From an uncultured Bacilli bacterium (GTDB lineage Bacteria; Bacillota_I; Bacilli_A; RF39; UBA660), in the NCBI GenBank assembly GCA_944358695.1, contig CALVRM010000001.1:1-44372 (forward strand): a stretch of 44,372 nt of DNA. Reading direction: 5' to 3'. A model generated the notes under the pieces. The model did no database searches and was not told the DNA's origin. It saw only the letters and a list, made by a program, of their open reading frames with translations. Both the position numbers and the translations under genes were made by a program. This document shows, piece after piece, positions 16,686 to 25,413 of this stretch. The first letter of the stretch is position 1; the number at the start of each line of letters is the position of its first letter.

Positions 16686-17459
16686 ATGAAAAGAATTAAA
16701 TTGAGGAAAACTTTTAAATTAAAGAAGATTAAACGATTAAACTTATTAATTATAAGCTTAATTTTAATAGCGGTATTTATCGTCTTAGGTTTTAAATATA
16801 TTAATGTGAAAGCATCACCAATTATTATGGAATATGCTTCGTTAGAGGCTAAAAAGTTATCAAGTATTATAATTAATAAAGCGATTTCTAAGCATATTAC
16901 TGAAAAAGTAAGTGGAGATGAATTGTTTGAAATTACAAAAGACGATTCAGGTGAAATTAAGGCTATTGATTTTAATACGGCGCTGGTTAATAAATTTTTA
17001 ACAGAGACAACTAATAGCGTTCAAATAAACCTTAGAAATATTGAAAAAGGTAATATCGATGCTTTAGAATTTTCTGATAGTGTTTTAGTAGATTATGATA
17101 AAAAAAAGTTAGAAAAAGGCATTATTTATGAAGTTAGCAGTGGAGTTTTAATCGGCAATCCTGTACTAGCTAATATTGGCCCTAAAATCCCGGTCAAAAT
17201 TAGTTTAGTGGGTGATGCAACGAGTAATATTTCAACAGAAGTTAAAAACTATGGGATAAATAATGCTTTAATCCAAGTTTATGTTAATTTAAAAATAAGT
17301 GAAAAAGTTATTTTACCTTTTTATAATAAATCAATTGATATTGAAACCAAAGTACCAGTGGCCTTAAAAATTGTTACAGGTACAGTTCCAAAATATTATG
17401 CAAATGGGCTTAATCAAAATACGCCATCGGTTGTGGTACCTACGGAAGAAAGTGAATAA
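16686..17459 (+). CDS. yunB: Sporulation protein YunB
   Basis: This 257-residue protein has a very basic N-terminus, one transmembrane helix (about 21-40) and an exterior domain with the YunB features A-S-P-I-I-M-E-Y-A, I-N-K-A-I, and the C-terminal I-K-V/V-P-V-A-L-K-I block ending in P-x-Y-Y-x-N-G. In B. subtilis YunB is a mother-cell sigma-E protein needed for proper spore formation. It is followed by yutD, which is also its neighbour region in Bacillus. No clear ribosome site precedes the ATG. Confidence 0.82.
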   Translation: MKRIKLRKTFKLKKIKRLNLLIISLILIAVFIVLGFKYINVKASPIIMEYASLEAKKLSSIIINKAISKHITEKVSGDELFEITKDDSGEIKAIDFNTALVNKFLTETTNSVQINLRNIEKGNIDALEFSDSVLVDYDKKKLEKGIIYEVSSGVLIGNPVLANIGPKIPVKISLVGDATSNISTEVKNYGINNALIQVYVNLKISEKVILPFYNKSIDIETKVPVALKIVTGTVPKYYANGLNQNTPSVVVPTEESE

Positions 17460-17505
17460 TATTTTAATTTTGACTGATAAATGTTATAATATATTTGGTG
17501 ATGAT

Positions 17506-17787
17506 ATGAAAAAATATATTTTTAATGATGTTGAATATGAACTGATTAAAGATTATAGAAATGGTTTTGATTCTAGCGAAGTTATTAATAAGATAACTGA
17601 ATATTTTGAGCCTTATGATTATATTTTAGGTGATTGGTCGTATGGGAAATTGCGATTGAAAGGTTTCTGTGAAAAAGGAAATAAATTATTTAAACCGCTA
17701 AATGATATTGATTTGGTTGGGCAATATATTCAAGATAATTGTGCTCATGAGTGTAGACATTTTATTTTAAAAAAATCTAAAGAATAA
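17506..17787 (+). CDS. yutD: YutD family protein (DUF1027)
   Basis: This 93-residue protein carries the family core F-E-P-Y-D-Y-I-L-G-D-W-S-Y-G-K-L-R-L-K-G-F and a Cys/His cluster near the end (C-A-H-E-C-R-H). The start at 17506 follows TTTGGTGATG and gives the usual family length; upstream in-frame codons belong to the end of yunB. The function is unknown in Bacillus. The palindrome that follows was probably its terminator before the 12-kb insertion. Confidence 0.8.
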   Translation: MKKYIFNDVEYELIKDYRNGFDSSEVINKITEYFEPYDYILGDWSYGKLRLKGFCEKGNKLFKPLNDIDLVGQYIQDNCAHECRHFILKKSKE

Positions 17788-17802
17788 TTATCTTGGTAAG
17801 TG

Positions 17803-17823
17803 ACATATGTTTTGAACATATGT
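17803..17823. repeat. Left copy of 21-bp target duplication
   Basis: A perfect palindrome, arms ACATATGTT and AACATATGT around TTG, is identical to 29823-29843. One copy was probably the yutD terminator. IS1182-family elements are known for inserting at palindromes and duplicating them. Confidence 0.85.
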
Positions 17824-17866
17824 CAGACTGTTGACAAAAAAATGTTAATAGTCTTTTTATTTTAGG
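17824..17866 (+). repeat. Left IS end remnant
   Basis: About 40 bases align with the left end of the IS at 28490 (shared CAGACTGTTGACAAA and a later GTCTTTT), after which the sequence changes to conjugation-gene coding sequence. Only the terminus needed for transposase recognition is left. Confidence 0.65.
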
Positions 17867-17969
17867 AAAAATAGGTAATGCTATTTATAAAAATAAAATT
17901 CAATTTAAAAATTTAGAAAATACTAACAGAGAAATTTTAAAATCGTTAGGAGGAATTATGAATAAATAA
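17862..17969 (+). pseudogene. C-terminal fragment of the gene upstream of virB4 (PrgI-like)
   Basis: A frame reading L-G-K-I-G-N-A-I-Y-K-N-K and ending L-G-G-I-M-N-K runs into the virB4 start region. In conjugative elements a small PrgI membrane protein normally precedes virB4, so this is probably its tail, cut by the IS end. The PrgI label is from position only. Confidence 0.4.
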
Positions 17970-20364
17970 AAAAATTAATTTAAATTCCAAAAAACTAAAA
18001 CCACCAAAAACAATGTTAGATTTTATTCCATTTAAAGATGTGTGGGATAATTATGCATTTTTAGATAATGGAAATATTGTGGGAGGAATCAAAGTAGGCT
18101 CTATTAATTTGGAACTACTTTTTTTTGAAGAACAAAAAATCAAAGTAGAAAGGTTAAAACAGGTTTTAAATTCTATTGATTATCCTATTAAAATAATTAG
18201 TTATGATAAGCCAATTATTTTAGATAATAATTTAAATATATTAGGTGCTAAAATAAAAGTTGAGAAAAATAAACATAAAGAACAATTATTAGAAGAAGAA
18301 TATAAATATATTGAATATCTAAATGCGAATAAATATGCAGTAAATAGGGAGTTTTATCTAATAATAGAGGAAAGTAGCGAAAATGAGGCTTTGCTTAAAC
18401 AAAAACTTAATGATCTTATTCAAGAATTTAATTCAATGGGACTTATGAGTTCCATAGTTACAAGTGAAGAGTGGAGAGACTTGTTATTCGTTTCTTTAAA
18501 CCCGTGTTCTTCGCTCGACACCTTTAAAAAAGATGCTACAGGTATTACTAGGTCATTTAAAGATAAAATCGCCCCACATGGGCTTAAAACCAATGAAAAA
18601 GATGTCATGTTTGGTGATGCATATATTAGTGTTGTTATATTAGTAAGCTATCCATCTTTGGTTAACGTTGGATGGCTAGGAAGTGTTGCCAATGTTAACA
18701 ATACAAGGATGATAATGACTATTAGTCCGATGAATACTTTAGATATTAGCAATACTTTAAAAAAGAGCATTTCAGCTACTAAATCAAAAATGATTAATAT
18801 AGGCGATTATAATGACCAAATTATTTTAAATAATCAACTCGACGATTACATAGAATTAGTTAACTGAATTGATAGGGAACACGAAAAATTTTCTTTATTA
18901 ACAGTTAATTTTTTGTGTTATGGTAAAACAAAAGAGGAAATGGAAAATGCTAAAAAGGAATTAAAAAACACATTAAGTTCATATGGGCTTGGTGGTGCTG
19001 ATTTAATGTTTGAACAGGAAAAATCATTAAAGATGTGTTTTCCAACTTTATATAAAGAATTAGAAAAACATTTTGGATTACCAGTACCAATGCTAACAGT
19101 AGCATCTTCATTTCCATTTATATTTCAAAATTTACAAGATGATGGTGATTCTATGGTGCTAGGAACAAATTCTTTAAGTAGTTTGGTGTTTTTTGACTTA
19201 TGGAAAAGAACAGATAAAAGAAATAATTCAAACGCAGTTATTATCGGAAAATCAGGTAGTGGGAAATCCACATTGTTAAAGAAAATGATACGAGCAAATT
19301 GGTGCCGAGGCACTGACCTTTCTAACGATGGAAAACATAAACACACAAAAGTAATCGTAATCGATCCTGAAAGAGAGTATAAAGATTTATGCGAAAATTT
19401 AGGTGGTAGTTGGATTGACTGTGGAACTGGTATTTCAGGAATAATTAATCCACTAGAAGTTAGACAAGGATCTGACGAAGAATCAGAATCCAATTCCTCA
19501 AATAGTTTATCAAGACATTTCCAAACCTTTAGGACATTTATTAAATACTACTTTCAAGATTTAAGTGTTTATGAATTAACTAAATTAGAAGAAATATTAA
19601 TTGAAGTATATCAAGAAAAAGGAATAGATTTTGACACTGATTTATCTAAATTAAAAAGTAATGATTATCCTATAATGGAAGATTTATATAGAAAAGTAAA
19701 AGAAAATTTAGAAAATGCTAAAAAAGAAAAAAATTCTAGAAACGTTATTGAATCACTAGAGAAAATAGCATCAATGCTAAAAAGAGCTATCATTGGTGCC
19801 GACGCTAAATTATTTAATGGACATTCCACTATTAACGTTAGTGAATCATCAGACCTTATTGTATTAGATATTCATAGTTTAGTTGATTCAGATGATGGAA
19901 TATTAAAAACACAATTTTTTAATATATTATCGTGGTGTTGGAACGAAATTTCTCGCAATAGAGATGAACAAGTTATTTTAGTTGTGGATGAGGCACATTT
20001 ACTTATTGACCCAAACAATAAAGATGGCATAGAATTTTTAAAAAGAGCAGTAAAACGAATTAGAAAATATAATGGCTCTCTTTGGATTTCAAGCAAAAAT
20101 TTACTAGACTTTATCGCTGATGGAATCGAACGTTATGGACAAGTTATAATTGATAACAGCTCCTATATAATGGTAATAGGACAAGGCTTAAAGGAAATTG
20201 AAGCCGTTGCTAAAATGATTAATTTAAGCGATTCTGAAATTCAATTTTTAACTACTGCATCCCGTGGTAGAGGACTTTTTGTTATAGGACAAAGCACAAG
20301 AATGCCTATTGAAATTTTATTAAGAGAAGAAAAATTATTATTTGGTAAAGCAGGCGGAAGATAA
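17958..20364 (+). pseudogene. Broken VirB4/TraE-like conjugation ATPase
   Basis: Two ORFs in one frame (18013-18867 and 18913-20364) together make a VirB4-type ATPase of about 800 residues. Walker A is I-G-K-S-G-S-G-K-S-T and Walker B is I-L-V-V-D-E-A-H. Two lesions are visible. One extra T near 17967 disrupts the natural start (ATG 17958, after GGAGGAATT). A TGA at 18865-18867 interrupts continuous homology (E-L-V-N-stop-I-D-R-E-H-E-K), probably at a former Trp. The N-terminal docking domain lies before the stop and the complete ATPase domain after it. It would drive a type IV secretion channel if intact, and the absence of other transfer genes confirms decay. Confidence 0.85.
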
Positions 20365-20924
20365 TGAGTAAGGACGAGAAATTAATTTTCAAATTCCTTG
20401 CTCTTTCTTTTATTTCAATTCTTATAATAATGTTTTTTGTTATGACAACAAATATGCAATCAAGCGAAACTGACGAAGTAATATCAACTAAAGAATTGAA
20501 TAAACCTTTTAATTCAAAAATTAAATATATTATTACATCTGAATTCGGTGGTAGAAATAGTCCACTAGGTACAGGTGGGGAATTTCATAATGGGATAGAC
20601 ATCGCCATTCCAAAAGGTACTGAAGTATTGGCTAGTGGCTCTGGGTATGTAGTGTCATATAAATTTTCTAATCTTACAGGCGAAACAGTTATTTTAGAAC
20701 ATAATATTGATAATAAAGTATATAGGACACATTATTATCATATGCTTGAAAATTCAGTTGTAGTAGCTGAAGGTCAAAAAGTTAATGTAGGACAAAAAAT
20801 TGGCATAGTTGGGATGAGTGGCTCACAAGTCACAGGAGTACATCTACATTTTGAAGTGCGTACTTATAATGAAAAATCAAAAAAATTTACACCTATTGAC
20901 CCTAGTTATGTACTTCAAAAATAA
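20364..20924 (+). CDS. M23-family peptidoglycan endopeptidase of the ICE remnant
   Basis: This 186-residue protein has an N-terminal membrane anchor (about 9-29) and a LytM/M23 domain (about 55-180). The zinc ligands are visible: H-N-G-I-D and H-L-H-F-E. Its start overlaps the virB4 stop by one base, as in conjugative elements where a wall hydrolase opens the peptidoglycan for the transfer channel. It is shorter than the usual two-domain ICE hydrolases, lacking the second (NlpC/P60 or lysozyme) domain. It appears intact but is probably without its conjugation partners. Confidence 0.82.
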   Translation: MSKDEKLIFKFLALSFISILIIMFFVMTTNMQSSETDEVISTKELNKPFNSKIKYIITSEFGGRNSPLGTGGEFHNGIDIAIPKGTEVLASGSGYVVSYKFSNLTGETVILEHNIDNKVYRTHYYHMLENSVVVAEGQKVNVGQKIGIVGMSGSQVTGVHLHFEVRTYNEKSKKFTPIDPSYVLQK

Positions 20925-21004
20925 AAACATATTATATTTTGTTGATTAAATACATTCTATAATATAAATAAATATGTTAAAATATATATTAAGTGGGTGA
21001 TACT

Positions 21005-22984
21005 ATGAACATTAGTAATAAAGACATGGAAAAAGAAAATACCTATTTAGCAACAGTAAAAAAGATTGCTAGTGATTATATTGACGAAATCGATATTAAA
21101 GTAGAAAAAGAAAAGCAGGATATTTTTGAAATAAAAAAATATATTTGGGACGAATGCAAAGCAATGAGTGAGTTAGAGTATGGGAATTTGTTAAATGACA
21201 CTGATGCAAAAGTTAAAAGAACTAACGATCAAATTATGCAAGCATTCAGATATAAAAAAATAATTGATAATGCCTATTTTGGTAGAGTAGATTTCAAAAC
21301 TGATGATGACCTTATTAATGTATATATAGGATTACATGGATTACTTAGCGATAGTAAGAATTATATTTTTGACTGGCGAGCACCCATTTCCAGTTTATTT
21401 TATGATTATACTGTTGGTAGTGCAGAATATGAAGCTCCTTTAGGAAAAATAAAAGGTAATATTGAACTCCGAAGGCAATACAAAATTGAGTCAGGAAATA
21501 TTAAAAGAATAATTGAAATCGATATTAATATTGATGATGAAATACTTCAAGAAGTTTTATCTTCTAATTCTTCAGATAAGATGAAAAATATTGTAACAAC
21601 AATTCAAAGGGAACAAAACGCAGTAATAAGAAATACCCAAGATAAATATTTAATAGTACAAGGAGTAGCAGGGAGTGGAAAAACATCAGTTGCATTACAC
21701 AGAATTGCATATTTATTATATAAAGAAGAAAACTTAAATTACAATAATGTCCTTATCTTTTCTCCTAATAATGTTTTTAGTGAATATATTTCGGACGTAT
21801 TACCAGAACTAGGGGAAGAAAATGTTTTGAATACTACATTTAATGATTTAGTAAAATCTTATATTAAAAAACAAAAAAACATTGAAACATTTTCGGATTT
21901 TCTTGAACGCAAATATGAAAGTATAAATAATAATGGTAATGAAGATTATATTTATACAAAAACCACACTAGATGAATTTATAAAACAATTTTTAAGTAAA
22001 TCTATATTAAAATATGGAATAACAATAAACGGTCTTTATTTTAATCAATTTGAATTAAATGAGTTATTAACTAATAAATATAAAAAACTACCATTTTTAG
22101 ATCGTGTTGATAACATTGCAGAATATATTTGTAACAGTGTTAATATTCCAGTAAAAAAGAATAAAACAAAAATTAAAAATAGATTATTAAAAGAAATAGA
22201 TATGGAACTTAATCCAATTAATATTTATAAACAATTTTTAGAATCTAAAAATAATAATAAAGATATAAGTAAAAAGATTTATTATGAGGATTTAGTTAAT
22301 ATTATATATATTTATTTTGAATTAAACGGATATCCATATAACACTAATGTTAAACATATAATTGTTGATGAAGCTCAAGATTATTCAAAACTTCAATTTT
22401 TAATATTAAAGAAGATTTTTCCATATGCATATTTCACAATACTTGGGGATATTAATCAAGCTATAAATCCTTATTGCGAATATAATTCGCTTGAAGAGAT
22501 TAATTCTATTTTTGATGATAAAGCCCGCTATATTGAATTAAGCAAAACTTATCGTTCTAGTGCTGAAATTATTGATTTTTCTAATAAAATTTTAGACATA
22601 AATCATGTTAGTTCAGTTAGAGGCGAAAGTGGATATCCAGTAGTTTCAAAAAACGAAAAAATAACGTTTAAAAGTATAATAAATGATATTATTAAAATGC
22701 AAAAAGATAATATGAAAACTATTGCTATAATTACAAAAAATGAAAAAGATGCTAAAAGTCTGTATAAAAAAATTAAAGAAAATGATGCTGATATTGAATT
22801 TACTTTAAATACAATATCAAAAGATTGTGTGGCTATTTTACCATCTTATATTGCAAAAGGGCTAGAGTTTGATGGTGTGATTGTATGTAATGATTTGGAA
22901 AATAAATACACAAGCCAGGAAAAGAAATTGTTTTATGTGGTATGTACGAGAGCACAGCATCAATTAATTATTTATAATAATTAA
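21005..22984 (+). CDS. helD: HelD-like RNA polymerase-associated helicase, copy 1
   Basis: This 659-residue UvrD/HelD-type ATPase has an N-terminal coiled-coil arm (about 1-75), then the HelD-specific block F-D-W-R-A-P-I-S-S-L-F-Y. Walker A is G-V-A-G-S-G-K-T-S (about 219-227). A divergent insert (about 290-430) is followed by V-D-E-A-Q-D-Y-S (motif II), G-D-I-N-Q-A (III), T-Y-R-S-S (IV), G-L-E-F-D-G-V (V) and V-C-T-R-A-Q-H-Q-L (VI). HelD removes RNA polymerase from DNA and recycles it; related HelR proteins protect against rifamycins. The ATG at 21005 is chosen because GGGTGA precedes it. It is a close paralogue of 26383-28473. Confidence 0.88.
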   Translation: MNISNKDMEKENTYLATVKKIASDYIDEIDIKVEKEKQDIFEIKKYIWDECKAMSELEYGNLLNDTDAKVKRTNDQIMQAFRYKKIIDNAYFGRVDFKTDDDLINVYIGLHGLLSDSKNYIFDWRAPISSLFYDYTVGSAEYEAPLGKIKGNIELRRQYKIESGNIKRIIEIDINIDDEILQEVLSSNSSDKMKNIVTTIQREQNAVIRNTQDKYLIVQGVAGSGKTSVALHRIAYLLYKEENLNYNNVLIFSPNNVFSEYISDVLPELGEENVLNTTFNDLVKSYIKKQKNIETFSDFLERKYESINNNGNEDYIYTKTTLDEFIKQFLSKSILKYGITINGLYFNQFELNELLTNKYKKLPFLDRVDNIAEYICNSVNIPVKKNKTKIKNRLLKEIDMELNPINIYKQFLESKNNNKDISKKIYYEDLVNIIYIYFELNGYPYNTNVKHIIVDEAQDYSKLQFLILKKIFPYAYFTILGDINQAINPYCEYNSLEEINSIFDDKARYIELSKTYRSSAEIIDFSNKILDINHVSSVRGESGYPVVSKNEKITFKSIINDIIKMQKDNMKTIAIITKNEKDAKSLYKKIKENDADIEFTLNTISKDCVAILPSYIAKGLEFDGVIVCNDLENKYTSQEKKLFYVVCTRAQHQLIIYNN

Positions 22985-23017
22985 TCAAAATAATATAACC
23001 AGAAACAGCAATAAATG

Positions 23018-23046
23018 TTGACATTTCAGGGGTTATGTGTTATTGT
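23018..23046 (+). promoter_or_regulatory. Promoter of the precursor peptide
   Basis: TTGACA (23018-23023), a 17-base spacer and TATTGT (23041-23046), followed by a strong ribosome site AAAGGAGG (23054-23061) and the peptide ATG at 23071. Confidence 0.65.
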
Positions 23047-23070
23047 AGCACTTAAAGGAGGCACATATCT

Positions 23071-23193
23071 ATGAAGATTCTTAAAGTAAATACTGCTAAA
23101 AATAGCATCAACGATTTAGCGGATGCTAAAAAAATGACTCTTGCTAATGCACTACTTGATGCTTGTGGTTGTACTGGTAACGGTCAGTGCTAG
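23071..23193 (+). CDS. 40-residue Cys-rich RiPP precursor peptide
   Basis: A 40-codon gene with strong promoter and ribosome site precedes a radical SAM/SPASM enzyme. Residues 1-30 look like a leader: charged and helical, with D-L-A-D-A-K-K and A-L-L-D. The C-terminal ten residues A-C-G-C-T-G-N-G-Q-C hold all three Cys and several Gly/Asn, a typical core for Cys-linked modification (sactipeptide or ranthipeptide style thioethers). No double-Gly protease site is obvious. It is separated from the maturase by a terminator, as is common where much more precursor than enzyme is needed. I cannot assign a known precursor family. Confidence 0.85.
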   Translation: MKILKVNTAKNSINDLADAKKMTLANALLDACGCTGNGQC

Positions 23194-23195
23194 TT

Positions 23196-23226
23196 AAAAG
23201 AGTGAAGTAGTGACTTCACTCTTTTT
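23196..23226 (+). terminator. Attenuating terminator between precursor and maturase
   Basis: AAAAGAGTGAAGT (23196-23208) and ACTTCACTCTTTT (23213-23225) form a perfect 13-bp stem with an AGTG loop and a T-run. No new promoter is obvious before the maturase, so it is likely reached by read-through. Confidence 0.88.
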
Positions 23227-23248
23227 CTAAATTAAAAAGGTGGTAAAG

Positions 23249-24517
23249 ATGTATAAAGTAAGTAATTATAATATAATAAAAAAATATGATGATAAAATAA
23301 TAGTATATAATTCATATACTAAAGCAAGTTTGTTTTTAGACAAAGATTCTTCAACAAAAGCTTTTGAGGATATTGAAGAATTTAATAGGTTAGATAAAGA
23401 AACACAAAAAGTATTAATTGATAATGGTTTTATTATTGATAGTGACAGGGATGAGTTTGCAGAAATAAAATATATGTACGAGAAAAAGTATTATGATAAA
23501 ACATTTTTAAATGTAGTTTTAGTGCCATCATTGGCTTGTAATTTTGCTTGTCCATATTGCTTTGAAAAAGATTTGGAGTGTGGCAAACAAAATATAAAAG
23601 AATATTTTTCAGCATTAAAAAAATTTGCTAAAAATAATTTTAAAAATTATCAATGTATACAAATAAGTTTATTTGGTGGTGAGCCATTATTATTTGCGAA
23701 AGATTGTATAGAGTTTTTAAAATGGGTAAGTGAAGATTCCAAAGAACAAAAATACGATTATTTTAGTTCTATAGTTACTAATGGATCACTTTTAACCGAA
23801 AATATTTTAGATGAACTTTTACAACATGATTTAAAAATGCTACAAATAACTATCGATTCAGATAAAGAAACACATGATTTAACTAGACGATTTAAAACAG
23901 GACAACCATCATTTGAACTTTTAATTGATAAAATTTCAATGATTATCAATAAAACAAAAAATTATGATGATTTTAATTTTGTATTAAGGATTAACTTATC
24001 AAATACTACAGTAGAAAAAGTAAAAGATTCATTAGAGTATATTAAGCCTGAATATCGTTCCAAAGTTAATTTATTAATACGTTCAGTTTATAATACTCAT
24101 GCCTATAAAGATAATAATAAAAATGACAATTCACAAATTGATGATTATTTTGAAATGGGGAGAGCTTTAGGGTTTTCAATATTTCAAGAAAGTTTCCAAT
24201 ATCAAAGTTGTGAAGCCTGTGCTGATGATAAATTTTTCTATCTAATGCCTGATTTGACTATGTGGAAATGTATTAATGATTTAAATTATGATGATGCTTG
24301 TATAGGTAATATTGAAAAAGATGGTAGTGTAAAAATTAATCCTAGTAAAAATGTTAAATGGTCTAAACACGCGATGTTTACATTTAATGATGAAGAGTGT
24401 AAAAATTGTAAGTTACTTCCTGATTGCTATGGTGGATGTATATTGAAAAAATGCAAAACTTGTACAAAACAATGTCGTCCGTTTGAAATGACTAGTATGC
24501 TTCATATTTTTAGATAA
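23249..24517 (+). CDS. Radical SAM/SPASM peptide maturase
   Basis: This 422-residue protein has an N-terminal region (about 1-85) of the kind that holds the leader-binding element in peptide maturases. The radical SAM motif C-N-F-A-C-P-Y-C (CxxxCxxC, about residue 98) is followed by F-G-G-E-P and a barrel. The C-terminal SPASM-type region (about 310-415) has at least ten Cys, including C-E-A-C, C-K-N-C, C-Y-G-G-C and C-K-T-C, enough for two auxiliary 4Fe-4S clusters. Such enzymes form thioether or C-C links in small peptides, so the neighbouring Cys-rich precursor is the obvious substrate. The start at 23249 fits AAGGTGG better than the upstream GTG at 23240. Confidence 0.9.
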   Translation: MYKVSNYNIIKKYDDKIIVYNSYTKASLFLDKDSSTKAFEDIEEFNRLDKETQKVLIDNGFIIDSDRDEFAEIKYMYEKKYYDKTFLNVVLVPSLACNFACPYCFEKDLECGKQNIKEYFSALKKFAKNNFKNYQCIQISLFGGEPLLFAKDCIEFLKWVSEDSKEQKYDYFSSIVTNGSLLTENILDELLQHDLKMLQITIDSDKETHDLTRRFKTGQPSFELLIDKISMIINKTKNYDDFNFVLRINLSNTTVEKVKDSLEYIKPEYRSKVNLLIRSVYNTHAYKDNNKNDNSQIDDYFEMGRALGFSIFQESFQYQSCEACADDKFFYLMPDLTMWKCINDLNYDDACIGNIEKDGSVKINPSKNVKWSKHAMFTFNDEECKNCKLLPDCYGGCILKKCKTCTKQCRPFEMTSMLHIFR

Positions 24518-24543
24518 TAATTTTCTGTATAGGGGGTAGTGGT

Positions 24544-25413
24544 ATGAAATTAAATATCTGTGAACATGAATTGTTAAATAATTTACAGCAACAAGGAAAA
24601 AGAAAATTTTATAAAATTGGTTTTACAAAGGCTATAATGGATGTAGGAAACTTTAGAAAATTCCAAGAAGATTCAATATTAATTACTACTCATAAAAGTT
24701 TCCAAGATATAGAAATGTTATTAGTCACTGATGGTATGGGAGGATTAGAAAATGGCGCTCGTGCTAGTCGATTATCTGCCCAACATTTAATGAAATGGTT
24801 TCAACAATTGGAATTTGATGATTTAAAAACAATTAGTAATTTAAAACCGCAATTCTCATCTTTTGTTAATAAATTAGATGGAATTATTAGAGAAAAGTGT
24901 GGACAAGGTGGTACAACAGTAGTTTGTGCTTTCGTTGTAGGTGATTTTACCTTAGTTGCAAATATCGGTGATTCACGTGCATATATTTATAAAGATGGAA
25001 GTCTAACACAGATAACAACTGACCATTCCATTACACAAAATCTTTATGTTGATGGAATTATAGAGAAAGAAGAACATATAAGATTCCATAAGAAAAATAA
25101 TTTAATTTTATCAAGGCTTGGTTGTGAAAAGAAATTGTTGGAATTAGATTTTTATGAGATGCCTACTGCAGATATGGAAAAATTATTGTTATTTTCCGAT
25201 GGAGTAACTGACTGTGTTTCGCAAAAAAGATTGCATGAATTAATTAGCCAAAGTTCTGATGATGAACTTTGTCACAAAATTATTGATGAGGTTTTAAGTA
25301 TTGATTCATTTTCATATAATTTAGATTGTGATGATTATTATGATAAAATATCTGCAGGAAAAGATAATGCATCAATTGTATATAAAAAGAATAGGAGAAT
25401 AAAAAATGACTAA
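24544..25413 (+). CDS. PP2C-family serine/threonine phosphatase
   Basis: This 289-residue protein contains the PPM motifs Q-E-D-S, V-T-D-G-M-G-G, G-G-T-T-V-V, I-G-D-S-R-A-Y, T-D-H-S, F-S-D-G-V-T-D and K-D-N-A-S-I-V. The metal-binding Asp residues are therefore all present. An unusual N-terminal 35 residues precede the domain. It lies 26 bases after the maturase with ribosome site AGGGGG, and its end overlaps the next gene by 8 bases. In this operon it may dephosphorylate the peptide, the maturase, or a target of the neighbouring kinase; none of this is shown by the sequence. Confidence 0.88.
   Translation: MKLNICEHELLNNLQQQGKRKFYKIGFTKAIMDVGNFRKFQEDSILITTHKSFQDIEMLLVTDGMGGLENGARASRLSAQHLMKWFQQLEFDDLKTISNLKPQFSSFVNKLDGIIREKCGQGGTTVVCAFVVGDFTLVANIGDSRAYIYKDGSLTQITTDHSITQNLYVDGIIEKEEHIRFHKKNNLILSRLGCEKKLLELDFYEMPTADMEKLLLFSDGVTDCVSQKRLHELISQSSDDELCHKIIDEVLSIDSFSYNLDCDDYYDKISAGKDNASIVYKKNRRIKND

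Noticed and set aside
18013-20364. Use of the UGA=Trp genetic code
   Set aside because: TGA ends the polysaccharide deacetylase gene and others, and prfB (RF2) is present with its UGA frameshift. The single internal TGA lies in an already frameshifted, decaying gene.
23071-24517. SCIFF/six-Cys ranthipeptide system
   Set aside because: The precursor has three Cys in a short C-terminal core rather than six Cys spread over 45 residues.
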